Shown here: positions 1 to 7,675 of the stretch, piece after piece
How positions within the stretch are numbered: the first letter of the stretch is position 1
Layout of the letters: each line of letters begins with the position of its first letter
Assembly: GCA_947259215.1 (NCBI GenBank)
Contig: CAMYLJ010000032.1
Span: forward strand, 1 to 61,564
Reading direction: 5' to 3'
From: an uncultured delta proteobacterium
GTDB lineage: Bacteria > Myxococcota_A > UBA9160 > JAFDET01
Length of the DNA stretch: 61,564 bases
Made by a program: the position numbers and the translations under genes
Notes under the pieces: model-generated
The model's database searches: none
What the model saw: only the letters and a program-made list of their open reading frames with translations
What the model was told of the DNA's origin: nothing

Positions 1-218
1 GGCGGGCCACGTTATCTATAGACGGATTCCGCTGGCTCGATCTTGCTAGTACTCGGGTGGGACCTATTGGGGGGGCCTCCTTCTCCGTGTATCGCGGCGC
101 TCTGCCAACAGAAACCCGCGAACCGGCGGCACTCGTCCGTCTCACAGCGGAAAGCAAGCGGTGCGAGCACCGGATCGGTGCCCGCCGCACAAAGGACATA
201 CGACGGAAAGGGCGTGGA
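1..218. other. Left-edge stretch, no gene recognised
   Basis: No gene is recognised here. Reading frames are open through it, but third codon positions are mixed and the GC content is visibly lower than in the rest of the window, so it does not look coding in the style of its neighbours. I see no tRNA, repeat or terminator. It may be the boundary of a transferred or rearranged segment, but only its right side is visible. Confidence 0.5.
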
Positions 219-353
219 GTTGATGAGAATAGCCCGGGCGGCCAGCCGGTCGGCGTGGACGGCTGCACCGGCGCCCAGTCGGCCCCCTCGGCCCGCGCCC
301 AGCGGCTGAACTTCTACCAGAGCGCCCTGGTCGGCCCGCCGGTCATCGATTAG
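219..353 (+). pseudogene. 3' tail of a coding sequence, probable remnant
   Basis: A frame open from the window edge ends at TAG 351-353. Only this last part looks coding: codons from about 219 onward end mostly in G or C, unlike the bases before it. The peptide contains DENSPGGQPVGVDGC, which loosely resembles the end of a thrombospondin type-3 / OmpA-linker calcium repeat (D..CP..G..VD..GC) with the first Cys changed to Ser. A neighbouring frame just upstream reads DGKGVE, as if the repeat were split by a frameshift. No start or domain can be assigned, and chance similarity cannot be excluded. Confidence 0.25.
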
Positions 354-379
354 GCGCGCGGCCTCGCGGGGGTGCGCGG

Positions 380-2305
380 CTACTTCTCGTCGTAGCGGAC
401 GGTGCCGTCCCAGTCGGCGTCGGGGGGCTCAGCGTGGAAGCGCCGGCTGCGCTCCACGTAGAGTTCGTACAGGAGCAGCGAGCCGGCCGGGGAGGCGAGC
501 TCGTGGAAGGCCCGCGCGGCGGCCTCGAAACGGCGCGCCCGGAAGAACTCGAGCGCCTGGGTGTGGCGCTCGAGCTCGGCGGCCCGCGCCGCCGAGAGCT
601 CCTCGGCGGCGCCCAGCGGCTCGAAGATCCCCACCGGCGCCACGCGGCCCTTCACCCGGACCCGGTCGAGCTCCCGGAACACCAGGCCGGGACAGGCGAA
701 GGCCGTGGACTGGCTCACGATCACGCTCACCCCGTAGCGCTTGGTGAGACCCTCGAGACGCGAGGCCAGGTTGACGCCGTCGCCGACGACCGTGTAGTTG
801 AGGCGCGTCTTCGAGCCCATGTTGCCGGCCACCACGACGTCGGTGTTGACGCCCACGCCGATCGACAGGGGCTGGTGACCCTGCTGCGCGATCCGCTGGT
901 TGATGACGGCCAGCGACTTGGACATGCCCAGGGCCGTGCGCACCGCGCGCAGCGCGTCGTCCGGATGGGCCAGCGGAGCGCCGAAGAGCGCCATCACGGC
1001 GTCGCCGATGTACTTGTCCACCACGCCCCCGTGCTGCTCGACGATCGCGCTCACGCCGGTCAGGTAGGCGTTCAGCAGCCCCACCAGGGCCTGGGGGTCG
1101 AGGCGCTCGGAGAGTGCCGTGAAGTTGCGGATGTCCGAGAAGAGCACCGAGACCAGGCGCTCCTCCCCGCCGAGCTCGATCTCCTTGCGCAGCAGCTCGT
1201 CGGCCACCGCCGGTGACACCACCTTGCCGAGCAGGCTCCGCACACGGTCGCGCTCGGCCAGGCCCCGGGTCATGTCGTTGAAGGAGTCCGCCAGCAGCCC
1301 GAGCTCGTCGCGCCCGGCCACCTCCACCGGCTTCGTGTAGTCACCTTCGCCCACCCGCCGGGCTCCCTCGGCCAGGGCCGCCACCGGCCGGGTCACCCGG
1401 CTGGCCAGCAGGAACCCGCCCAGCAGCGAGACCGACAGGCCCAGACCGAAGACAGCGACCAGGATCCGCCGCAGCCGCAGGTACGGTCCCAGGGCCTCGT
1501 CCAACGAGCGCTGAAGGACCGTCACCACCCGCACGGTGCCGATCGAGGCGGCGGGCGCGATCCAGGACACGAACTCGCGGCCGCCCATGTCCAGCGAGAG
1601 GCTGCGCTCGGCCTCGTCCAGGCCCGCGGACAGGCTCTGCGACAGGAAGGGCCGCAGATCGTCCGGCAGCGTCGAAGCGAACGGCTCCCAGCGTCCGGCG
1701 TCCACGCGCTGGAGCAGCGAGACGTGGGTCCCCGTTCCCTCCTGGAGCTCCCGCGCCAGGCGATCGTCCACGACGAACCCGATCACGATCCAGGCCGCGG
1801 GGTCCGGCGTGAACAGCGGCACCACCACCAGCTGGTACGGCCGTCCGTCGATGAACTCGATCGACGAGGCCTCGCCGAACTCGTCGGCCGCCGCCGCCAC
1901 CACCAGCTCCGGCAGCACGAAGTCGACCCCGTACACGTCCGGATGCAGGGTGTCGGCCTCGACCTCGCCGTCCATGGAGATGGTCAGCATCACGTCGGCG
2001 CCGACACGGGCGCGGTGGTTCTCCAGGGCCGAGAGCAGGGTGGCGTGATCGCCGTCGGCGCAGGCCTGCTTGAAGGCGAAGTCCGAGGACAGCAGCCGCA
2101 CCTTCTCCAGCAGGATCTGCTCGCGGATCGCGAGCGCGCGCTCGAAGGTTCCCGCCGTGAGCGCCAGGGCCTCGTCGATGTGCTGGCGCGCGTTGCTCTC
2201 GTTGGCGCGGCTCACCGCCAGCAGCACCGCCGCCTGCACCACGAGCAGCAGGCCCAACACGAAGGTGAGGAGCCGGGCCCGGAAGCTTCGGAAGGAGAGT
2301 CTCAT
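380..2305 (-). CDS. Transmembrane adenylate/guanylate cyclase (Cache-like sensor, HAMP, class III cyclase)
   Basis: This is a membrane-bound class III nucleotidyl cyclase that makes cAMP or cGMP in response to a periplasmic signal. The 641 residues comprise a first membrane segment (~10-32), a periplasmic sensor region of Cache-like size (~33-275), a second membrane segment (~280-302), HAMP (~303-356) and a cyclase domain (~380-560). Catalytic-domain signatures are FSDIRNF (~388, first metal Asp), YIGDAVMALFG (second metal Asp) and VVGDGVNLASRLE. About 80 helical residues follow the cyclase and look like a TPR-type fragment. It is the last gene of a three-gene operon, starting 19 bases after the cupredoxin-like gene. 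Substrate choice (ATP or GTP) cannot be settled by eye. Confidence 0.93.
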   Translation of the reverse strand: MRLSFRSFRARLLTFVLGLLLVVQAAVLLAVSRANESNARQHIDEALALTAGTFERALAIREQILLEKVRLLSSDFAFKQACADGDHATLLSALENHRARVGADVMLTISMDGEVEADTLHPDVYGVDFVLPELVVAAAADEFGEASSIEFIDGRPYQLVVVPLFTPDPAAWIVIGFVVDDRLARELQEGTGTHVSLLQRVDAGRWEPFASTLPDDLRPFLSQSLSAGLDEAERSLSLDMGGREFVSWIAPAASIGTVRVVTVLQRSLDEALGPYLRLRRILVAVFGLGLSVSLLGGFLLASRVTRPVAALAEGARRVGEGDYTKPVEVAGRDELGLLADSFNDMTRGLAERDRVRSLLGKVVSPAVADELLRKEIELGGEERLVSVLFSDIRNFTALSERLDPQALVGLLNAYLTGVSAIVEQHGGVVDKYIGDAVMALFGAPLAHPDDALRAVRTALGMSKSLAVINQRIAQQGHQPLSIGVGVNTDVVVAGNMGSKTRLNYTVVGDGVNLASRLEGLTKRYGVSVIVSQSTAFACPGLVFRELDRVRVKGRVAPVGIFEPLGAAEELSAARAAELERHTQALEFFRARRFEAAARAFHELASPAGSLLLYELYVERSRRFHAEPPDADWDGTVRYDEK

Positions 2306-2324
2306 GGCCGCCGCGGGCGGTCTG

Positions 2325-2990
2325 CTAGTAGCTGGCTCCGCCCGAGCCAGGCGCGCGGCGGGGACGCCACACGCGCTTCTGCTCGATCACGAAGGTAGCG
2401 GAGCCCGCGTCCCGCAGGCGCTGGGCGGTGGAGTCCGTCTCGCCCTTCAGGCGCGGGTGCCAGACCTGGACCTGGTACTCGCCCCCCGACACCTCGGGCA
2501 GGCTCGCGCGTCCCGCATCGTCGGTGACGGCGAAGTGCGGCGTGTCGGTCACGAAGACGTAGGCACCCATCCAGTCGTGGATGTTGCAGCCGAGCGCCAC
2601 GACTCCCGGCGTGTCGAACAGGATCGGCTCCGCCGGGGTTCCCTTGTAGAGCGGAATCTCGAAGGTCTTGGCGTCGGAAAAGGAGTAGACGTGATGCCGG
2701 ATCGGGTCCCGGTTGGGGAAGCTCACCGGGGTTCCCGCGCGCACGGCAGTGACGTAGGGCACGTACTCCTTGTCGATCTGATTGATCTGCGCCGGCTCGG
2801 GCGAGCGCACGGGCTTGCCGTTCGCGCCGAGCGCCATGGCGTAGACCACCGCGTCGGCCACCGGCTTGCCGCCGGGCTCTTGCACGGAAATCTCGAGCTG
2901 ACCCGCCGCCGGGCCGGCCCATGCCAGGAGGCTGACCACGGCCAGCGTCCACGATCCAAGCGATGTGCGCGTCATCTTCGGAAACCCCAT
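2325..2990 (-). CDS. Exported cupredoxin-like / methylamine-utilization-type protein
   Basis: A 221-residue secreted protein with an N-terminal signal peptide (hydrophobic stretch ending near AGPAAGQ). The body contains a cupredoxin-like core: a His-rich strand with FPNRDPIRHHVYSF, then GVVALGCNIHDWMGAYVFV. This matches the His/Cys pattern of plastocyanin-like proteins often annotated as methylamine utilization protein. The C-terminal part (TDDAGRASLPEVSGGEYQV) is like a carboxypeptidase-regulatory beta-sandwich. Copper binding is probable from His-His and Cys-x-x-His but not certain. The start lies 3 bases after the beta-barrel gene's stop; an internal ATG five codons later is a possible alternative. 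A redox or ligand-binding partner for the sensor cyclase downstream is inference. Confidence 0.8.
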   Translation of the reverse strand: MGFPKMTRTSLGSWTLAVVSLLAWAGPAAGQLEISVQEPGGKPVADAVVYAMALGANGKPVRSPEPAQINQIDKEYVPYVTAVRAGTPVSFPNRDPIRHHVYSFSDAKTFEIPLYKGTPAEPILFDTPGVVALGCNIHDWMGAYVFVTDTPHFAVTDDAGRASLPEVSGGEYQVQVWHPRLKGETDSTAQRLRDAGSATFVIEQKRVWRPRRAPGSGGASY

Positions 2991-2993
2991 GAC

Positions 2994-3890
2994 TCAGTAC
3001 CGGAAGAGCACCGAGAGGCTGGCGATGTTGGTCTTGTAGTTCAGCTCGTCCGCCTTGCCGCCGTGGAAGCGGTAGCCGGCCTCGATCGCCCAGCGTTCCC
3101 CGATGCCGTAGTTCAGGGCCACCGCCGCCGAGTTCACGTGGCCTCCCAGGCGGTACACGCAGCCTCCGAAGACGTTGTTCACGGTGATGGCCTTCACGTT
3201 GTCGCCCTCCCGGCGCAGCACCGTCCCGACATTGCCCACCGTGCAGGACGAGTCGAACTCGCCGTCGCGGTACGTGTAGGCCGCGCTCAGGAGCAGCTGG
3301 TCCCAGACCAGGAAGTTCAGCTTGGCGGTGACCTGGTGGTTCTGCTGGTCCCAGACGTTGGTGGGGATCGTCGGAACCACGACACCGCCGTCGCGGCCAT
3401 CCCGGTACGAGTAGAGGTAGGCGATGCTGCCGTCCAAGCGCGGGTGGAAGCGCTTGCCCACCTCCAGACCCGTATCGACCACGATGCTGCTGCGCACGAT
3501 GTCCTGGATGCTGCGGTAGCCGCTGGCGACGTGGCCCCGGACCCAGGGCTGGTTGGCTCCGACGCCGAACTTGTGGGTGAGCGCGAGCTCGCCCCGCATC
3601 TTGGCCTCGGACAGCAGGTCGAAGTCCATGTAGGCCGCACCGTCCACGACGGCAGCCATGCTCAGGCGGGTGTTGTCGGCGAGCTGGTAGACGCGGCCGA
3701 GGCGGATGCCCGGGCGCCAGATCACGTCCCACTCGGTGTCCGAGTCGAACGACGAGACGTTGACGTTGTCGTTGAACTCGACCCGGACGGCCCCCTCGGC
3801 GATCCAGTCGACCCACTCGGCGGCGGCCGGCCCCGCCAGCAGCACGAGCGCCGCCAGCGTGAGCCCGGCCGCCCGGCATGCGTTCCCCAT
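2994..3890 (-). CDS. Outer-membrane beta-barrel protein
   Basis: A 298-residue exported protein. From the ATG at 3888-3890 it has a clean signal peptide (hydrophobic core ending LAGPAAAEW). The mature part is made of alternating strands such as GAVRVEFNDNVNVSS, TRLSMAAVVDGAAYMDFD and WAIEAGYRFHGG, and it ends in SVLFRY. A C-terminal aromatic residue after an amphipathic strand is the hallmark of BAM-inserted outer-membrane proteins. An in-frame upstream start exists at 3926, but the 3890 start places the signal peptide correctly. It is the first gene of the operon with the cupredoxin-like protein and cyclase. Function is unknown; porin-like or structural. Confidence 0.85.
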   Translation of the reverse strand: MGNACRAAGLTLAALVLLAGPAAAEWVDWIAEGAVRVEFNDNVNVSSFDSDTEWDVIWRPGIRLGRVYQLADNTRLSMAAVVDGAAYMDFDLLSEAKMRGELALTHKFGVGANQPWVRGHVASGYRSIQDIVRSSIVVDTGLEVGKRFHPRLDGSIAYLYSYRDGRDGGVVVPTIPTNVWDQQNHQVTAKLNFLVWDQLLLSAAYTYRDGEFDSSCTVGNVGTVLRREGDNVKAITVNNVFGGCVYRLGGHVNSAAVALNYGIGERWAIEAGYRFHGGKADELNYKTNIASLSVLFRY

Positions 3891-4059
3891 GGCTGCCCCC
3901 TGACGCGCTGCTGCGCGACAGGCCATTTTAGGCCGGAATTGGGGTGTTTGGCAGCGGAATTGCGAGTCTCGCGAGAGTTGGTCTGCCGGAGTGCCGCCAG
4001 CGCGTCCGCGCAGGCAGAAAAATGCGATTCATTTCAACGGGTTATGGGCTCCGGCGTCG
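3891..4059. promoter_or_regulatory. Likely promoter region of the beta-barrel operon
   Basis: This 169-base gap lies upstream of the minus-strand operon and downstream of the convergent-facing SDR gene end. It is less GC-rich than its surroundings. On the minus strand it holds a TAAAAT hexamer at about 3925-3930, a plausible -10, without a convincing -35. A perfect 10-base palindrome, TCTCGCGAGA, is at 3967-3976. Promoter use is inference. Confidence 0.3.
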
Positions 4060-4788
4060 CTACCAGCGCTCGGCGTAGGGCCGGAGATCCAGCTCGAACG
4101 TCCAGGCGCTGCGGGGCTGGTGGTGGAGGAGCCAGTAGTTCTCCGCGATCGCCTCGGGCGCCAGCAGCCCGTCGGGCGGGCTCGCCGCCACCATCTCAGG
4201 GAAGTTCTCGCGGATCCAGGGCGTGTCGATGGCGCCGTCGATCACGACGTGGGCCACGTGGACGCCCTGGGGGCCGAGCTCGCGCGCCATGCTCTGCGCC
4301 AGCGCCCGCAGGGCGTGCTTGGCGCCCGCGAAGGCCGCGAAGCCCGCGCCGCCGCGCACGCTGGCCGTCGCCCCGGTGAAGAGCAGGGTGCCCCGCCCGC
4401 GAGGGACCATGCGCCGTGCGGCCTCGCGCCCGACCAGGAAGCCCGCGAAGCACGCCATCTCCCACACCTTGCGGTAGACGCGGGCCGTCAGCTCGCGGAT
4501 CGGGAAGTTCACGTTGGCGCCGGGGTTGAAGACCGCCACCTCGACGGGGCCCACCTCGCGTTCGATCTGGTCGAAGAGCGTCACCACGGCGTCTTCCTGG
4601 CGCGCGTCGCAGCCGAAGGCACGCGCCGCCCCACCCTGCTTCTCGATCTCCTCCACCAGCGGCGCGAGCTGGTCAGCGTGGCGACGCACGAGGCAGGCAG
4701 TGAGGCCCCCGCGGGCGAATCGCTTCGCGATCGCCCCACCGGTGCTCTCCCCGGCGCCCACCACCAGCGCAACCGGTGAGTCGCTCAT
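4060..4788 (-). CDS. SDR-family oxidoreductase lacking the catalytic Tyr
   Basis: A 242-residue cytosolic short-chain dehydrogenase/reductase-like protein. The Rossmann glycine motif is VVGAGESTGGAI (residues 9-20) and the loop equivalent to NNAG reads FNPGAN (87-92). Ser143 sits in the expected TGATAS segment, but the usual YxxxK reads FAGAK (Phe153, Lys157), so the catalytic Tyr is missing. The C-terminal part (ARELGPQGVHVAHVVIDG) is typical of the family. Start chosen at ATG 4786-4788. The longer frame running upstream has no family similarity. It may be a non-catalytic or altered-chemistry member. Substrate unknown; it stands alone on this strand. Confidence 0.88.
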   Translation of the reverse strand: MSDSPVALVVGAGESTGGAIAKRFARGGLTACLVRRHADQLAPLVEEIEKQGGAARAFGCDARQEDAVVTLFDQIEREVGPVEVAVFNPGANVNFPIRELTARVYRKVWEMACFAGFLVGREAARRMVPRGRGTLLFTGATASVRGGAGFAAFAGAKHALRALAQSMARELGPQGVHVAHVVIDGAIDTPWIRENFPEMVAASPPDGLLAPEAIAENYWLLHHQPRSAWTFELDLRPYAERW

Positions 4789-4932
4789 GCGCGAAGCCTC
4801 CTCGCGGGCATGGTCCGGTCTGGGCCGCGTGCCCGCAAGCGCCGTCCCGAGGCCGTCGGCGTCCGGCTTACCTCGCGCATCATGGCGCCGCGACCTCGGG
4901 AGCCCGAGACTTCCGAGGCAAGGAGGAAGCCC

Positions 4933-5250
4933 ATGAAGTCCCCCCTCGTCCTGCTGGTGGTCGTGCTGACCGCCTTCAGCCTCTACACGCTCGGCGTCGT
5001 GGTGAACCACGGCTACACCGGGTTCCTGGTGCTGGCGGCGTCCGAGCCCTGGGGCGGCCAGATGTTCGTGGATCTGGTGATCGCCCTGACCCTCTTCCTG
5101 ATCTGGATGCTGCGCGACGCGCGCCAGCAGGGGATCACGCCCTGGCTGTACGTGGCGCTCCTCCTGACAACGGGGTCGATCGGCGCGCTGGCCTACCTGG
5201 TCCACCGCACGGCCCGCAGCAGCGGAGCGGGAGCCGTGGCAGCCTCCTGA
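4933..5250 (+). CDS. Small membrane protein, DUF2834-like
   Basis: A 105-residue integral membrane protein with three predicted helices (about 5-25, 45-64 and 72-92). The pattern FVDL..AL.LF.IWM.RDAR..G..PW is that of DUF2834 proteins, whose role is unknown. The start is fixed by an exact AGGAGG at 4921-4926, six bases before ATG 4933; the frame also opens upstream but without a ribosome site. It is transcribed away from the SDR gene and converges on the sugar isomerase gene, with a hairpin between the two. Confidence 0.78.
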   Translation: MKSPLVLLVVVLTAFSLYTLGVVVNHGYTGFLVLAASEPWGGQMFVDLVIALTLFLIWMLRDARQQGITPWLYVALLLTTGSIGALAYLVHRTARSSGAGAVAAS

Positions 5251-5255
5251 GCCTC

Positions 5256-5277
5256 GCCGCCGCTCGGCGCCGGCGGC
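5256..5277. terminator. Candidate bidirectional terminator hairpin
   Basis: A 7-base-pair perfect GC stem (GCCGCCG / CGGCGGC) with an 8-base loop fills the 32-base gap between two convergent genes. No T-tract follows on either side, so intrinsic termination would be weak; position is the main support. Confidence 0.4.
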
Positions 5278-5282
5278 TCCCG

Positions 5283-6113
5283 CTAGCCGTCGTAGGTTTC
5301 GCGCAGGAAGGACAGCACCCGCGCCAGCTCGCCCAGGGTCGGCCGCTCCGCGGCGTGTCTCATCTCGACCGAGACGAATCCCGCGTAGCCCAGGTCGCGC
5401 AGGGCGTCGGCGCAGCTCGCGTGATCGACGGCAGGCCCGCCTGCCGGCGGATCGCCCACCGGCGCCAGGAACGCCTCGCTGGCGTGGAAGTGCCGGAGCC
5501 AGGGCCCAGCCGACCGGATCGACTCCGCCACCGGATCTCCGGCGAGGCGCATGCCGGCGGCGTCCAGGTGCAGGCCGAAGCCCGGATGGTCGACGCGGCG
5601 CACCAGCTCGAGCGCCGAGGCGGCGTCGGTGGCGAAATCGCACTCGTACTGGGGTGGATTCGGCTCCAGGCACAGGCAGGTGCCCTGCTCGAGCGCCGCC
5701 TCGCCGGCGGCGCGGAAGAAGCGCTCCGCGATCTCCATGGCGCGCCCGGGCGCCAGCTCTCCCCGGCGGCGGTTCTTCGGAGAGCCGAAGACGAGCGGCC
5801 CGGCGCCCAGCAGACCGGCCACGCGGGCGATCCCGCGCAGGTGGGCCAGGGTGGCCTCGCGTCGCGCGTCGTCCTCGAACAGGGTCAGCTCGGGGTGCCC
5901 GAAGAGGAGCGCCTGCATCGCCACGACCGCGATCCCCCGCTCCTCCCAGCCCGCGCGATAGGCCCGGATCTCCTCGTCCGAGGCCGCCAGGGGATCCGGC
6001 CAGATCTTCGTCGGCGCGACCTCGACGCCGTCGATGCCCTGCTCCGCCATCAGCGCGCGAACCCCGGCTTCCTCCTCCTGGGGCCAGGCGATGTTCGAGA
6101 TCGCCAGCTTCAC
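5283..6113 (-). CDS. TIM-barrel sugar-phosphate isomerase/epimerase
   Basis: A 276-residue protein of the xylose-isomerase-like TIM-barrel superfamily (AP endonuclease 2 fold). It begins KLAISNIAWPQEEE, and metal-ligand blocks are visible: CLEPNPPQYECDF (Glu), GFGLHLDAAGM (His/Asp), LRHFHASE (His) and VSVEMRH (Glu). Members isomerise or epimerise sugars, keto-inositols or related acids. The start is GTG 6111-6113, overlapping the TGA of the epimerase gene by four bases (GTGA), so translation is coupled. It is the last gene of the five-gene minus-strand glycan operon. A role in making an unusual sugar for that operon is inference. Confidence 0.9.
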   Translation of the reverse strand: MKLAISNIAWPQEEEAGVRALMAEQGIDGVEVAPTKIWPDPLAASDEEIRAYRAGWEERGIAVVAMQALLFGHPELTLFEDDARREATLAHLRGIARVAGLLGAGPLVFGSPKNRRRGELAPGRAMEIAERFFRAAGEAALEQGTCLCLEPNPPQYECDFATDAASALELVRRVDHPGFGLHLDAAGMRLAGDPVAESIRSAGPWLRHFHASEAFLAPVGDPPAGGPAVDHASCADALRDLGYAGFVSVEMRHAAERPTLGELARVLSFLRETYDG

Positions 6114-6880
6114 GGACGAACCCAGCCCTCCGATTCGACGTACGCGCGCAGCGCCGCCAGCACCTCGTCGCGCGCCAGGATGTAGCGGCCGTGGCCGCCG
6201 AAGATCGGCGCGTGCAGGGTGTGGAAGTCGTAGCGCGGGGCCGCCGTCACAGCCGGGTTCTCGAACTCGATGCCGAAGGCCTCGCTCGCGATCTCGCGCA
6301 CGGAGACGGGCTCGGTGGCCAGGTTCGCGAGTGCCAGGCGCGCCCCGCGCGCCCGTTCGACGTCCGACCACAGGCGCGAGAGCGGGTAGAACTGGAACAC
6401 TCCCCCTGCCGGGATGCGGTCCAGCTGGTTGTCGTGGAGGAAGTCGTAGATCACGTTCTTCTTCAGGCCCGGACCGAAGAGCGCGGGAAGCCGCAGGACG
6501 GTGGCGTCGAAGCGCTCTGCCAGGCGGCGCTCGATCCAGAGCCGGTTGCGACCGTAGGCGTGGCCCGCGTCGGGATCGATCGGCGTATCCTCGTCGACCC
6601 CGACGGGATCCGGGTAGACGTCGACCGTGGAGATCAGCACCAGCTGGTCGATCCGGGCCCGCTCCACCGCCGTCAGCATGCGCTCGATGTTTGCCCGGTC
6701 GGCTTCGGGCTCCTGGTTGGCCCTCCACTTCTCGGCGGGCGCCGCCGCGCACACGGCCAGCCCGTAGTGGCGGCCCGCGATCTCCTCGACGTTCTTGCTG
6801 TGGTAGCAGTCGTCGAAGGCGGCCTGACGCAGCAGAGTCGAGCCGACGAATCCCGTGTGCCCGATCAGGGCGGTCTTCAC
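6110..6880 (-). CDS. NAD-dependent epimerase/dehydratase-like protein
   Basis: A 256-residue extended-SDR-type protein. The N-terminal nucleotide motif is TALIGHTGFVGSTLLRQ, followed by a short Rossmann core with VLISTVDVYPDP and YGRNRLWIE (Tyr in the place of YxxxK, with Arg/Asn in between and no clear Lys). Such short epimerases act on nucleotide sugars or keto sugars. The start is GTG 6878-6880, overlapping the stop of the GT2 gene before it (GTGA), and its own TGA overlaps the next GTG. The four-base overlaps on both sides mark a fixed operon order. Confidence 0.87.
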   Translation of the reverse strand: MKTALIGHTGFVGSTLLRQAAFDDCYHSKNVEEIAGRHYGLAVCAAAPAEKWRANQEPEADRANIERMLTAVERARIDQLVLISTVDVYPDPVGVDEDTPIDPDAGHAYGRNRLWIERRLAERFDATVLRLPALFGPGLKKNVIYDFLHDNQLDRIPAGGVFQFYPLSRLWSDVERARGARLALANLATEPVSVREIASEAFGIEFENPAVTAAPRYDFHTLHAPIFGGHGRYILARDEVLAALRAYVESEGWVRP

Positions 6881-7674
6881 GATCGCGAGCCCGCGGGGTC
6901 GTAGCGGCCGAGGCAGGCGTCGACCAGGTTGCGCAGCACGAGCCAGTTGCCGCGCAGCGGGCTGATCTTGGTCGGAGTCGGCCCCTTCTCCGGATAGGCG
7001 CGGGTCACCGGCAGCTCGCGCACGACGAATCCCAGCTTCGCCGCCCGGATCGCGAGGTAGTAGTGCAGCTCGTAGTGGGTGAAACAGTCGCGAAACGGAG
7101 CCACGCGTGGATCGAGCAGCAGGCGCCGCGAGTAGGCGCGGAACCCGTTGGTCGTGTCCGTGTAACGGTGGCCGGCCGCCAGGCTCAAGAGCGGCGCGTG
7201 CAGCAGCCGCAGCCCCAGCAGCCGACTCGGCGGCGTGCGCAGCGCCCGGCCCCCGGGCAGGAAGCGCGAACCCTGCACGTGATCGACCCCGTCGTCGAGC
7301 GCGGCCACGAAGCCCGGGATCGCCGAGGGATCGTCCTTGCCGTTGCCGTCGATCATGATGACGCCCTCGTACCCCCGCCGCATGCACCACGCCAGTGCCA
7401 TGCGGATCTGGGCCGAGAGCCTTCCAGGACCGGTCTTCACGAGCAGCGCGTTCACGCCCCGCGGCTCGAGCTCGCCGCTCTCGGTGGAGCCGTCGCTGCT
7501 GCCGCCATCGGCCACGATCAGGTCGACTTCGCCGCAGTGCGCACGCATGCGTTCCAGCTGGTCGAGGAACTTCTGCCCCTCGTCGATCACGAAAACCGCG
7601 ACGGCGTAGCGGGCGCTGCGCGGGGCGAATTCCAGCACCCGATGCTCGGGGATCTGCCAGTCGGCGTCGTCCAC
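6877..7674 (-). CDS. Family 2 glycosyltransferase (DPM1-type)
   Basis: A 265-residue GT-A glycosyltransferase. Signatures are VDLIVADGGSSDGST for nucleotide binding and VIMIDGNGKDDPSAIPGF, which carries the metal-binding Asp residues, plus DTTNGFRAYSRRLL as the family's third block. There are no clear membrane helices. Likely donors are nucleotide sugars and likely acceptors are lipid-linked or polyprenol phosphate. The start is GTG 7672-7674, one base after the stop of the upstream GT2 gene. It is the third gene of the five-gene operon. Confidence 0.92.
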   Translation of the reverse strand: MDDADWQIPEHRVLEFAPRSARYAVAVFVIDEGQKFLDQLERMRAHCGEVDLIVADGGSSDGSTESGELEPRGVNALLVKTGPGRLSAQIRMALAWCMRRGYEGVIMIDGNGKDDPSAIPGFVAALDDGVDHVQGSRFLPGGRALRTPPSRLLGLRLLHAPLLSLAAGHRYTDTTNGFRAYSRRLLLDPRVAPFRDCFTHYELHYYLAIRAAKLGFVVRELPVTRAYPEKGPTPTKISPLRGNWLVLRNLVDACLGRYDPAGSRS

Positions 7675-7675
7675 C

